From Hydrogenophaga sp. (lineage in GTDB: Bacteria > Pseudomonadota > Gammaproteobacteria > Burkholderiales > Burkholderiaceae_C): DNA of 64,000 nucleotides. Of the stretch, positions 25,726-34,246 are shown in pieces. Numbering within the stretch: position 1 is the stretch's first letter; every line of letters begins with the position of its first letter. The stretch covers positions 1 through 64,000 of the forward strand of contig JAGXSV010000022.1 in assembly GCA_018333605.1 (NCBI GenBank), given 5' to 3'. The translations under genes were made by a program, and so were the position numbers. The notes under the pieces were generated by a model, which worked only from the letters and a program-made list of their open reading frames with translations, had not been told where the DNA came from and did no database searches.

Positions 25726-26985
25726 ATGGAACAACTCTTGGATCGTGAACCGACCTCCCACCAGGTCAACCCCACGGTGGCCCAGCTGGCGGCCGAGCTG
25801 CAGGCCCTGGCCCGCAGCGGGGGCCTGCGCACCTGGCACCTGGGCGGGCGCGAACTCATTCCCGTGGTGCAGGGCGGCATGGGTGTGGGTGTGTCGGCCG
25901 GCTCGCTGGCTGGTACCGTGGCCGGCTTTGGTGGCGTGGGCACGGTCTCGTCGGTGGACTTGCGCCGCATGCACCCCGACCTGATGGCCCAGACCGGCCG
26001 CCTGGACAAGGAGCCCGACGCCCGCGCGCAGATTGACGCCGCCAACCTGGTGGCGCTGGACCGCGAGATTCAGCGCGCCCGCAGCATCGCCCAGGGCCGG
26101 GGTCTGATCGCGGTGAACGTGATGAAGGCGCTCAGCGCCTACGAGATGTACGTGCGCCAGGCACTGCACAGCGGTGCCGACGCTGTGGTGGTGGGCGCCG
26201 GGCTGCCGCTGGACCTGCCCGACATCGCCAAAGACCACCCCAAAACCGCGCTGATCCCCATCTTGTCCGACGCCAGGGGCGTGCAACTGCTGGTGCGCAA
26301 GTGGGAAAAAAAGGGCCGTCTGCCCGACGCGATCGTGATCGAACACCCCCGCCTGGCGGGGGGGCATCTGGGCGCGGCCAAGGTGTCCGATTTGCAGGAC
26401 ACGCGGTTTGATTTCGAAAACGTGTTGCCCCAGGTGCTCGAATTCTTCAAAACGTCGGGCATCGAGGGCCAAATCCCACTCATTGTCGCTGGTGGCATCA
26501 GCAGCCGGGCCGACATTGTGCGGCTGCAAGCGCTGGGCGCCAGCGCGGTACAGATGGGTACCGCCTTTGCGGTCACCGCCGAGTGCGACGCCGACCCGGC
26601 CTTCAAGCACGTGCTGGCCGACGCGCGGCCCGAAGACATTGTGGAATTCATCAGCGTGGCCGGCCTGCCGGCACGCGCGGTGCGCACGCCCTGGCTGGAC
26701 AAGTACATCCGCATCGAGCCCAAGCTGCAGGCCGCGGCGCATGTGAAGAAAAAATGCAACATGTCCTTCGATTGCCTGGCCCACTGCGGCCTGCGCGACG
26801 GGGTGGTGGGCATCGGCCAGTTCTGTATTGACCAGCAACTGGGCCACGCGATGGAGGGCGATACGAAAAAAGGCCTCTTTTTCCGGGGTGCGGGAAAACT
26901 TCCTTTCGGCCGGGACATCCGTTCGGTTCACGATCTGTTGCAGTGGATGCTTGCTGACGTTCGACCGCCTGTGCCCAGCCACTGA
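25726..26985 (+). CDS. Nitronate monooxygenase-like flavoprotein
   Basis: This 419-residue TIM-barrel FMN protein has the family N-terminal GGMGVGVSAGSLAG loop. The phosphate-binding VAGGISSRADIVRLQALGAS and VQMGTAF segments are also present. A C-terminal cysteine group (KKCNMSFDCLAHCG) is unusual for the nitronate monooxygenases I know. The start at 25726 follows AAAGGAAG. It lies downstream of the nar isomerase gene by 112 bp and on the same strand, so it may be induced with nitrate respiration. The true substrate is unknown; it could be a nitroalkane or an enoyl-type compound. Confidence 0.75.
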   Translation: MEQLLDREPTSHQVNPTVAQLAAELQALARSGGLRTWHLGGRELIPVVQGGMGVGVSAGSLAGTVAGFGGVGTVSSVDLRRMHPDLMAQTGRLDKEPDARAQIDAANLVALDREIQRARSIAQGRGLIAVNVMKALSAYEMYVRQALHSGADAVVVGAGLPLDLPDIAKDHPKTALIPILSDARGVQLLVRKWEKKGRLPDAIVIEHPRLAGGHLGAAKVSDLQDTRFDFENVLPQVLEFFKTSGIEGQIPLIVAGGISSRADIVRLQALGASAVQMGTAFAVTAECDADPAFKHVLADARPEDIVEFISVAGLPARAVRTPWLDKYIRIEPKLQAAAHVKKKCNMSFDCLAHCGLRDGVVGIGQFCIDQQLGHAMEGDTKKGLFFRGAGKLPFGRDIRSVHDLLQWMLADVRPPVPSH

Positions 26986-27206
26986 AAAGGCAAAAAAATC
27001 CATCGTAAAAGGGCATTGGCGGTGAAAATCGGCCCCAGCGGGGATAATTTGGATCCGACTCACGAGCCCAGTGGCCCGACCAAAGTGTCTGAAGCGGCCA
27101 TCCACACGGTTTCGCTTCGGTGCCATTTCGACCAACAGACCCCAGCGTCCGTTGGTTACCCCCCTCACATTCCGATAGGCCCCTGGCCTTTTCGCCACGA
27201 CCCGAC

Positions 27207-30200
27207 ATGAAACGCGACAACACCATGCGTCCGCAGGACCTGACCCATACCCAGCCCATCAGCCTCGATGTGCTCAAAGAAAAATACCTGAAGCCCGGCG
27301 AAGACGGCATTGAAGACCTGTACCGCCGTGTGGCGCGTGCCCTGGCCTCGGTGGAAAAAGAAGACGTGCGCGCCGACTGGGAGCAGCGCTTCCTGGCCAA
27401 CCTGCACGCCGGTGCCATTGGCGCCGGGCGCATCATGAGCGCCGCCGGTACCGACATCCAGGCCACCCTGATCAACTGCTTCGTGCAGCCCGTGGGCGAC
27501 TGCATTCAGGGCGTGGACGCCGAGGGCTACCCCGGCATTTACGAAGCGCTGCGCGAAGCGGCCGAAACCATGCGCCGGGGTGGCGGGGTGGGATACGACT
27601 TTTCCCGCATCCGCCCCAAGGGCGCCGAGGTCAAGGGCACGCACTCCATGGCTTCGGGCCCGTGCAGTTACATCAACGTGTTCGACCAGAGCTGCTCCAC
27701 CGTGGAGAGCGCGGGCGCGCGCCGTGGTGCCCAGATGGGCGTGCTGCGCATCGACCACCCCGATGTGCTCGAATTCATCACCGCCAAGCGCACCCCTGGC
27801 CGCTGGAACAACTTCAACGTGTCGGTGGGCGTGTCCGACGCGTTCATGGAAGCCCTGGGCAACGACCAGCCCTGGGAACTGGTGCACAAGGCCCGCCCGG
27901 GCGCCCCGCTGATCGCCAAGGGTGCTTACCAGCGCGCTGACGGCCAGTGGGTTTACCAGACGATCGCCGCCCGCGAGCTGTGGGATACGGTCATGAAGTC
28001 GGCCTACGACTTCGCCGAGCCCGGCATCCTGTTCCTGGACCAGATCCGCAACGACAACAACCTGCGCTACTGCGAGAGCATCGAGGCGACCAATCCCTGC
28101 GTCACGGCCGACACCTGGGTCATGACCGAAGACGGTGCGCGCCAGGTGTCCGACCTGATCGGGTGCGACTTCAAAGCCGTGGTGGATGGCCGCAGCTATG
28201 CATTGGAGAGCGAGGGCTTTTTCGCGACCGGGGTCAAGCCCGTGCTGCGTTTGCGCACCCGCGAAGGCCACAGCCTGCGCCTGACGGGAGACCACCGCGT
28301 GCGCCGCGTGGCGCGCAAGACCCGCTACAGCCTGGAGCTGGACTGGACACCCGCCGAACGTCTGCAGCCGGGCGACGAGATCGTTCTGAACAACCACCAC
28401 AACCTGCAGGGCTGGGGCGGTGAAGGGTCGCAGGCCGAGGGCTATCTGTTGGGTCTGTTGATCGGTGACGGCACGCTGAAGGCCGACAAGGCCGTGCTGT
28501 CGGTCTGGGCGCCCGAGCTGCGCGCTGTGGGCAGCGACACCGTGGCCTACGCCCGCACCGGTGCCGCCGGCATCGTGCAGGCGGCCGAAGCTGCGGCGGC
28601 CACCTTGTCGCACCGTGCCGATTTCAAAGGCTTCCAGCGTCCCATGCAAGCCCGTGGCGAGGCGCGTCTGGCCAGCACCGCCTTGCGCGATCTGGCCTTC
28701 GCGCTCGGCATGGCGCCGGGTCACAAGACGATCACGCCCGCAATGGAGCAGCAGTCTTCCGACTTCACCGAAGGCCTGCTCTGCGGCCTGTTTGACGCCG
28801 ATGGTTCCGTGCAGGGCTCGCAAGACAAGGGTGTCAGCGTGCGCCTGTCGCAAAGCGACGCCAGTCTGCTGGCGACCGTCCAGCGCATGCTGCTGCGTCT
28901 GGGCATTGTGTCCACGCTGTACACCGAGCGCCGCCCGGCAGCGGTCGCGTCTTTGCCCGATGGCAGGGGTGGCCGTGCCGACTACGCCACCCAGGCACAG
29001 CACGAACTCGTCGTCAGTGGCGACAACCTGCGTGTGTACGCCGAGCGCATCGGCTTTGAAGACAGCGACAAGGCCGAGCGCCTGGCGCAAGCGCTGGGAA
29101 GCTACAAGCGCAGCCTGAACCGCGAGCGCTTCACCGCCACCGTGGAATCGTTGGTGCCCGATGGCGAGGAAATGGTGTTCGACGTGACCGTGGCAGACGT
29201 GCACGCCTTCGACGCCAACGGCCTGGTGGTGCACAACTGCGGTGAGCAACCTCTTCCGCCCTACGGCTGTTGCGACCTCGGCCCGGTCATCCTCACGCGC
29301 TTTGTGCGCAACCCGTTTGGCTTTGGTGGCCTGCCAGCGTTCGACTTTGACGCCTTCGAACAAGCCGTGACCACCCAGGTGCGCGCGCTCGACAACGTGC
29401 TCGACGTGACCTTCTGGCCGCTGCCCCAGCAGCGCGAAGAGTCGGCCGCCAAGCGCCGCATTGGGGTGGGCTTCACCGGCATGGGCAACACGCTGGCCAT
29501 GCTGTGCGTGCGCTACGACCGCGACGAAGGGCGTGCCATGGCCGCGCAGATTGCCGAGCGCATGCGCGATGCGGCTTACGCCGCTTCGGTGGCCCTGGCG
29601 CAAGAAAAAGGCGCCTTCCCCAAACTGGTGGTAGACGACTACCTGGCCGCCGGCACCTTCGCCAGCCGCCTGCCCGCCGCGCTGCAAAAGCAGATCCGCA
29701 AACACGGCATCCGCAACAGCCACCTGCTGTCCATCGCGCCCACCGGCACCGTGAGCCTGGCCTTTGCCGACAACGCATCGAACGGCATCGAGCCGCCGTT
29801 TTCCTGGATGTACCGCCGCAAAAAGCGCGAGGCCGACGGCTCCACCAGCGAGTACGCGGTGGAAGACCACGCCTGGCGCCTGTACCGCGAACTCGGTGGC
29901 GATGTGAACCAGCTGCCCGAGTATTTTGTGAACGCCCTGGCCATGTCGGCCGGCGACCACATTGCCATGATGCAAGCGGTGCAGCCGTTTGTGGATACCG
30001 CCATTTCCAAGACGGTGAACGTCGAGGCCGACTACCCCTACGAAGACTTCAAAGGGCTGTACCAGCAAGCTTGGCGCGCCCACCTCAAGGGCCTGGCGAC
30101 CTACCGCCCCAACAGCATTCTGGGCTCGGTGCTCGACACCGGCAGCGCCGCCAGCGATGCGGCTGCAGCCGCCGCGTTGGCCGCACCGGCACCGGTGGAC

Positions 30201-30785
30201 CCGATGCGCACCGTGATCGAAAGCCGCCCCAAAGGCGCGCTCTCGGCCGTGGCCGACAAGGTGGAATACTGGACGCAAGAGGGCCACAAAACGCTGTACA
30301 TCGTGGTGTCGTTCCTGCCGGTGCCTGCGGCCGACGGCGTGGGCACGGTCGAGCGCGCCATCGAGTTCTTCATGCCGGTGGGCCAGAGTGGCGAGTCGCA
30401 GCAGTGGATCACCTCCACCATGCGCATGCTGTCGCTGGCCGCGCGCGGCGGCTTCCTGGAGCGCGCCCTGGGCGACATGCGCAAAGTGGCCTGGGACCGC
30501 GGCCCGGTGCGCCTGGGCACCTACCAAAAGGCCGACGGCACGCACGTGCCGATGTGGCACGACTCCGAAGTGGCGGCTATCGCGTTTGCGCTGCAAAACA
30601 TCATTGCGCGGCGCGCCCAGCAGGGTGTGGCGGCGGTGATGCCCGAGCCGGTTGCTGCGTCGGTGGGCACGTTTGCGGGCGTGATGGCCGGCAAAAAATG
30701 CCCCGAGTGCGGTGCGCACGCCATGATCCGCAAGGACGGCTGCGACTACTGCACCCAGTGCGGCCACCTCGGCACGTGTGGATAA
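27207..30785 (+). CDS. nrdJ: Adenosylcobalamin-dependent ribonucleotide reductase with intein
   Basis: The 1192-codon gene encodes a class II ribonucleotide reductase of about 812 residues interrupted by a 380-residue intein (codons 298-677). Host features are the substrate-site Cys region (INCFVQPVGDC), RRGGGVGYDFS, the split active-site motif NP-CGEQPLPPYG, and APTGTVSLAFADNASNG. A C-terminal zinc-ribbon-like tail (KKCPECG ... CDYCTQCG) follows. It makes deoxynucleotides without O2 using coenzyme B12, so it suits anaerobic growth beside the nar operon. The start could be 27207 or the ATG at 27225. I saw no cobalamin riboswitch in the 221-bp leader, only a possible -10 box at 27043-27048. 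Confidence 0.93.
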   Translation: MKRDNTMRPQDLTHTQPISLDVLKEKYLKPGEDGIEDLYRRVARALASVEKEDVRADWEQRFLANLHAGAIGAGRIMSAAGTDIQATLINCFVQPVGDCIQGVDAEGYPGIYEALREAAETMRRGGGVGYDFSRIRPKGAEVKGTHSMASGPCSYINVFDQSCSTVESAGARRGAQMGVLRIDHPDVLEFITAKRTPGRWNNFNVSVGVSDAFMEALGNDQPWELVHKARPGAPLIAKGAYQRADGQWVYQTIAARELWDTVMKSAYDFAEPGILFLDQIRNDNNLRYCESIEATNPCVTADTWVMTEDGARQVSDLIGCDFKAVVDGRSYALESEGFFATGVKPVLRLRTREGHSLRLTGDHRVRRVARKTRYSLELDWTPAERLQPGDEIVLNNHHNLQGWGGEGSQAEGYLLGLLIGDGTLKADKAVLSVWAPELRAVGSDTVAYARTGAAGIVQAAEAAAATLSHRADFKGFQRPMQARGEARLASTALRDLAFALGMAPGHKTITPAMEQQSSDFTEGLLCGLFDADGSVQGSQDKGVSVRLSQSDASLLATVQRMLLRLGIVSTLYTERRPAAVASLPDGRGGRADYATQAQHELVVSGDNLRVYAERIGFEDSDKAERLAQALGSYKRSLNRERFTATVESLVPDGEEMVFDVTVADVHAFDANGLVVHNCGEQPLPPYGCCDLGPVILTRFVRNPFGFGGLPAFDFDAFEQAVTTQVRALDNVLDVTFWPLPQQREESAAKRRIGVGFTGMGNTLAMLCVRYDRDEGRAMAAQIAERMRDAAYAASVALAQEKGAFPKLVVDDYLAAGTFASRLPAALQKQIRKHGIRNSHLLSIAPTGTVSLAFADNASNGIEPPFSWMYRRKKREADGSTSEYAVEDHAWRLYRELGGDVNQLPEYFVNALAMSAGDHIAMMQAVQPFVDTAISKTVNVEADYPYEDFKGLYQQAWRAHLKGLATYRPNSILGSVLDTGSAASDAAAAAALAAPAPVDPMRTVIESRPKGALSAVADKVEYWTQEGHKTLYIVVSFLPVPAADGVGTVERAIEFFMPVGQSGESQQWITSTMRMLSLAARGGFLERALGDMRKVAWDRGPVRLGTYQKADGTHVPMWHDSEVAAIAFALQNIIARRAQQGVAAVMPEPVAASVGTFAGVMAGKKCPECGAHAMIRKDGCDYCTQCGHLGTCG
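28098..29237 (+). mobile_element. Intein with LAGLIDADG homing endonuclease inside nrdJ
   Basis: The 380-residue intein starts with Cys (CVTADTWVMTEDG) and ends with VVHN before the +1 Cys of the host. The block B histidine is at intein residue 66 (LRLTGDHRVR). The endonuclease motifs are GYLLGLLIGDGTL and CGLFDADGSVQG, with catalytic aspartates near residues 124 and 235. All splicing residues look intact and the frame is open throughout. The +1 Cys is the thiyl-radical cysteine of the reductase, so the enzyme is inactive until splicing occurs. Confidence 0.93.
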
Positions 30786-30877
30786 CCCGTCCGCACGCCT
30801 GGCGTGATGGGCGTGCGCACAAGCGCACGTTCTGACCGCATGGGTGGCCAGCAACCGGCAGCGGTAAAACGGCATTG

Positions 30878-30913
30878 AAGGCCGCTACAGCGCCTGCTGC
30901 AGCGGCCTTTTTC
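30878..30913 (+). terminator. Terminator after nrdJ
   Basis: A 9-bp stem (AAGGCCGCT with AGCGGCCTT) is followed by T residues, about 93 bp after the nrdJ stop. The wider gap 30786-31168 otherwise holds only a second hairpin and the nnrS leader. Confidence 0.8.
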
Positions 30914-30992
30914 ATGTGCGCCCAGCATGGCGCACGCATCTGCGGGCGCCCGCCTTGCTTCGGGCGCGCGCACGCCATCGTTCATTGGTAGT

Positions 30993-31025
30993 AGCCCCTT
31001 TGCGTTTTCGCCAGGGGGCTTTTTG
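30993..31025 (+). terminator. Second hairpin-plus-T-run between nrdJ and nnrS
   Basis: AGCCCCT pairs with AGGGGGCT around a 13-base loop and is followed by five T residues. It probably reinforces the nrdJ terminator and isolates the nnrS operon. Confidence 0.7.
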
Positions 31026-31168
31026 TCGTCTAATAAAAATGCCTCGGCGGCGCCTATGCGGCGCATTTCGCGAGCCGTGTTTCGATGTCCCGCATGCGCT
31101 TTTGCAGGTTGGAAACAACGTGCAGCTTCGGGCGCCGGTGCCTTTGTCAACCCTTTGAGTTTTCATGG

Positions 31169-32554
31169 ATGAAACTTGCAACCGATGCGCGCCCCCACAC
31201 GGCCTGTGCGGGTTCGTCCGCCCAAGCCGTTCAGGCCGATCAGCTGACGCGAGCGTCGAGGCCGGCGCGGGCGCTTCGTCCTGAGCCGCTCGCTTCGCAG
31301 CCCTGGCGCCCGGCGCACCTGCTGCTGGCGCCGCACCGGCTGGGCTTCGCCTTGGCGGTGTTGCTGTTGCTGGTCTCGGGCGTCTGGTGGGCGCTGGTGC
31401 AGGTGGACCGGGCAACCGGCGCCCTGGGCCTGGCCTACGCGGTGTCGCCCTCGCTGGGCCATGCTGCGGTCATGACGTTTGGGTTCATTCCCCTCTTTTT
31501 CACGGGTTTTCTGTTCACCGCCGGGCCCAAGTGGCTGGGTGTGGACGGGCCTGAAGCCCGCAGGCTGCTGGCACCCTTGCTGCTGCAGGCTGCGGGCTGG
31601 CTGGTGTGGCTGCTGGGCATTCACACGGCCTTGTGGCTGAGCCTGGCCGGTGCCGCCGCTGCCCTGCTGGGGCTGGCCTGGGTGGTGGCCTTGTTTGCCC
31701 AGCTGGTGGGCCGCAGCACGCTGGATGACCGCCTGCACGCGCGCACCGTGGCGGTGGCGGGCGGTGTGGGCGTGGCCAGTCTGGCGCTGCTGCTGGTGGC
31801 GCTGGTTGCCGGTGCGTACGACGTGGCCCATGCCGCGGTGCTCACCGGCCTGTGGGGCTTTGTGGTGGTCACCTACCTGGTGGTGGCGCATCGCATGATC
31901 CCGTTCTTCACCTCCAGCGCCGTGCCCATGATCGATGTGTGGCGCCCGTTCTGGGTGCTGTGGATGCTGCTGGGTGCGGTGGCGCTGGAAATGGCCGCCA
32001 TCTGGGTGCCGCTGGTCCTGTCCTGGATGGACGAGCCCGCCGGGCGGGGTGGCCGCGCCTGGATGCTGGGCCTGGGCTTGCTGCAGCTGGCCGCGGGCAG
32101 TGTCATTTTGTGGCTGGCCTTTGTGTGGGGTCTGGTGCAGAGCCTGAGCATCCGGCTGCTGGCCATGCTGCACCTGGGTTTTTTGTGGCTGGGTGTGTCG
32201 TTTGTGCTGGCCGGCGCTTCGCAGCTGCTGGGCCTGCGGCTGGGCACACCGGTGCTGGGCCTGGGCGCGCTGCACGCGCTCACCATGGGTTGCCTCGGGT
32301 CGCTCATGCTGGCCATGGTCACGCGGGTGTCGTGCGGCCACAGCGGCCGCACCCTGGTGGCGGACAACCTGGTGTGGGCACTGTTCTGGCTGTTGCAACT
32401 CGCGGTGCTGCTGCGCATTGGCGCCGCGCTGAACCAGGCGCCGACCTGGCTGATCATGATGGCGGCCCTGCTGTGGGCCGGTGTCATGGCGGTGTGGGGT
32501 GTGCGCCTGCTGGGCTGGTATGGCCGCCAGCGAGCCGATGGCCGTCCCGGTTGA
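31169..32554 (+). CDS. nnrS: NnrS family haem-copper membrane protein
   Basis: This 461-residue protein has about 12 membrane helices. It contains the NnrS hallmarks GHAAVMTFGFIPLFFTGFLFTAG, VAHRMIPFF and HALTMGCLGSLMLAMVTRVS. NnrS proteins bind haem and copper and help cells tolerate nitric oxide during denitrification. The start at 31169 (MKLATDARPH) is the best in-frame choice. The frame opens at 31085 without family support, and an overlapping out-of-frame ATG sits 4 bp earlier. It heads a cluster with a nitroreductase and a hemerythrin. Confidence 0.9.
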   Translation: MKLATDARPHTACAGSSAQAVQADQLTRASRPARALRPEPLASQPWRPAHLLLAPHRLGFALAVLLLLVSGVWWALVQVDRATGALGLAYAVSPSLGHAAVMTFGFIPLFFTGFLFTAGPKWLGVDGPEARRLLAPLLLQAAGWLVWLLGIHTALWLSLAGAAAALLGLAWVVALFAQLVGRSTLDDRLHARTVAVAGGVGVASLALLLVALVAGAYDVAHAAVLTGLWGFVVVTYLVVAHRMIPFFTSSAVPMIDVWRPFWVLWMLLGAVALEMAAIWVPLVLSWMDEPAGRGGRAWMLGLGLLQLAAGSVILWLAFVWGLVQSLSIRLLAMLHLGFLWLGVSFVLAGASQLLGLRLGTPVLGLGALHALTMGCLGSLMLAMVTRVSCGHSGRTLVADNLVWALFWLLQLAVLLRIGAALNQAPTWLIMMAALLWAGVMAVWGVRLLGWYGRQRADGRPG

Positions 32555-32571
32555 ACCCCAACGAGCGTCCC

Positions 32572-33213
32572 ATGTTCATAACCGAATGCAACTTCCCCGC
32601 GCTGGAACAGCCCGCCAACGACTGGCCTGCGGTGGCCGGCGAGCTGATCCAGGCCCGCCAGACCGTGCTGCCCAAGCGCCTGATCGGCCCTGGCCCCGAC
32701 GCCGCGCAGCAGCACACCATATTGGCTGCGGCTGCGGCTGCTCCCGACCATGGCCAGCTGCTGCCCTGGCGCTTCATTGCCGTGCCCGATGCGCAGCGCG
32801 AGCGCCTGGCCGAGGTGTTTGGCCAAGCCCTGCTGGAGCGCGACGCCGGCGCCACGCCCGAGCAGGTGGCGCAAGCGCGCGAAAAAGCCCACCGCGCGCC
32901 CTGGCTGATGCTGGTGGTGGTGGACGGCCTGCGCGGCGACCCCGCCGTGGACTTGGCCGAGCGCATGTTGTCGGCCGGCTGCGCGGTGCAAAACGCACTG
33001 CTGATGGCCACCGCGCTGGGTTTTGGCTCGGCCCTGACCAGCGGCAAAGCTTTGAAATCGACCAGCTTGCGGACCCTGTTTGGCCTGCACGACGGCGAGC
33101 ACGCGCTGTGCTTTGTCAGCGTCGGCACGGTGCGCGCGCGCAAGCCCGCCCGGGTGCGGCCCGCCGTGGCCGAGTTCCTGAGCACCCTGGGCGATCCGCC
33201 CGCCCCGCGTTGA
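32572..33213 (+). CDS. Nitroreductase family FMN protein
   Basis: The protein has 213 residues. The FMN-binding features of the nitroreductase fold are a basic residue pair after the first helix (VLPKRLIGPGP), AAAPDHGQLLPWRFI, a mid LSAGCAVQNALLMATALGFGS helix and a C-terminal FVSVGTV strand. It resembles the single-domain YdjA/NfsB-like group. It follows nnrS by 17 bp and is probably co-transcribed, implying a role in nitrosative or redox stress. The substrate is not predictable from the sequence. Confidence 0.85.
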   Translation: MFITECNFPALEQPANDWPAVAGELIQARQTVLPKRLIGPGPDAAQQHTILAAAAAAPDHGQLLPWRFIAVPDAQRERLAEVFGQALLERDAGATPEQVAQAREKAHRAPWLMLVVVDGLRGDPAVDLAERMLSAGCAVQNALLMATALGFGSALTSGKALKSTSLRTLFGLHDGEHALCFVSVGTVRARKPARVRPAVAEFLSTLGDPPAPR

Positions 33214-33241
33214 ACCTTCCTTCTTTTTGACACAGCCACCC

Positions 33242-33646
33242 ATGAACATTGCCACCTTTGACGACCTGCTGAGCGCCGCACGCGCCCAGCCCCTGCCGCA
33301 GCGTCTGCTGTTGGTGTTTGCCGGCATCGAGCTGCCCGACGACGCCACCCCCGCCGAGCGCGCCGGTTTTGAACGCGGCGAGGGCGGTGCGCTGGTGCCG
33401 CAGATGTGCGTGGACAAAACGCCCGAAGAGCTCACCTCGTTTGACCAGCTCAAGCAGGAAGCCAGCCAGATGGGCCCCGCCTGGGGCATGGTGTTTGCCG
33501 CCGCCCTGTCGGGCAAGGCGGGCCGTGCACCCAGCAGCGAGGACGCCGAAAAACCCTTGCAGGACATGGTGGAAGCCATCCGCATGGGCCAGCTGCAGGC
33601 CTTCATTCCCTTCAACCCGCAGGGCGAAGCGGTGCAGCTCGGCTGA
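33242..33646 (+). CDS. Small conserved protein of unknown function
   Basis: This 134-residue acidic soluble protein begins MNIATFDDLLSAARAQP and has a central FAGIELPDDATPAERAGF segment. The conserved-looking MCVDKTPEELTSF and FIPFNPQGEAVQLG parts follow. I recall close relatives in Burkholderiales being labelled as a ribonucleotide reductase alpha subunit, but no reductase motif is visible and the size rules that out. It sits 28 bp after the nitroreductase and 21 bp before the hemerythrin gene, so its role is probably in the same NO/redox unit. No known domain was recognised. Confidence 0.75.
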   Translation: MNIATFDDLLSAARAQPLPQRLLLVFAGIELPDDATPAERAGFERGEGGALVPQMCVDKTPEELTSFDQLKQEASQMGPAWGMVFAAALSGKAGRAPSSEDAEKPLQDMVEAIRMGQLQAFIPFNPQGEAVQLG

Positions 33647-33667
33647 ATTTTCAGGGGACAGCCAACC

Positions 33668-34234
33668 ATGGCCACATCCATCCCGCTGAGCCAGATCACG
33701 CTGCCCGGCCACCGCGCGCCGGGTGCGGGTTTTGAGGCGCCGTTCGAGATGCTCGACGCTTGCCACGAGCGCGTGCACCGCATGCTGGCCCTGCTGGCCA
33801 GGCTGCAGCAACACGCAGGGGTGCATGGCTGGAGCGAGCAGATTGGCCAGGCGGCGGTGGACGTGATGCGCTACTTTGACCAGGCCGCGCCGCACCACCA
33901 CGACGACGAAGAGCGGCACGTGTTCCCACCGCTGCTGGCCGGCTCCGACCCGGTGCTGCACACCATGGTGCAGCGGCTCCAGCAAGACCACCGCGACATG
34001 GAGGCGACCTGGGCGCAGGTGCGCGAGGTGCTGGCTTTCGTGACCCAGCCGCCACCGGCGGGTTGGCGCGATTTCACGCCAGAGCAAACGGCGCTGCTCA
34101 ACCACTTTGCGGGCCTGTACCAGCGCCATATCGACGACGAAGACGGCATCGTCTACCCCGTTGCTCAGGCCCAGCTCTCTGCGCAAGCGCTTCAGGCCAT
34201 GGGTGCAGACATGATGCGCAGACGGGGCGTGTAG
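33668..34234 (+). CDS. Hemerythrin-domain protein
   Basis: This 188-residue four-helix protein has di-iron ligand segments: CHERVHRML, QAAPHHHDDEERHVFPPL, LQQDHRDME and LYQRHIDDEDGIVYP. The first 25 residues are a non-conserved tail. Such proteins bind O2 or NO or protect iron centres. Placed last in the nnrS cluster, it probably contributes to NO handling with the RIC protein encoded near 9.3-10 kb. It ends convergently 12 bp from the TRAP permease gene on the other strand. Confidence 0.85.
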   Translation: MATSIPLSQITLPGHRAPGAGFEAPFEMLDACHERVHRMLALLARLQQHAGVHGWSEQIGQAAVDVMRYFDQAAPHHHDDEERHVFPPLLAGSDPVLHTMVQRLQQDHRDMEATWAQVREVLAFVTQPPPAGWRDFTPEQTALLNHFAGLYQRHIDDEDGIVYPVAQAQLSAQALQAMGADMMRRRGV

Positions 34235-34246
34235 CCCCGCCAAGGC

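Noticed and set aside
26986..27206. Possible cobalamin riboswitch before the B12-dependent reductase
   Set aside because: No B12-box-like conserved core was found by eye in the 221 bp. Only a possible -10 element is visible.
31160..31176. TTTCAT-GG-ATGAAA dyad at the nnrS start considered as an NsrR site
   Set aside because: The spacer is 2 bp instead of 5, and it overlaps the start codon.
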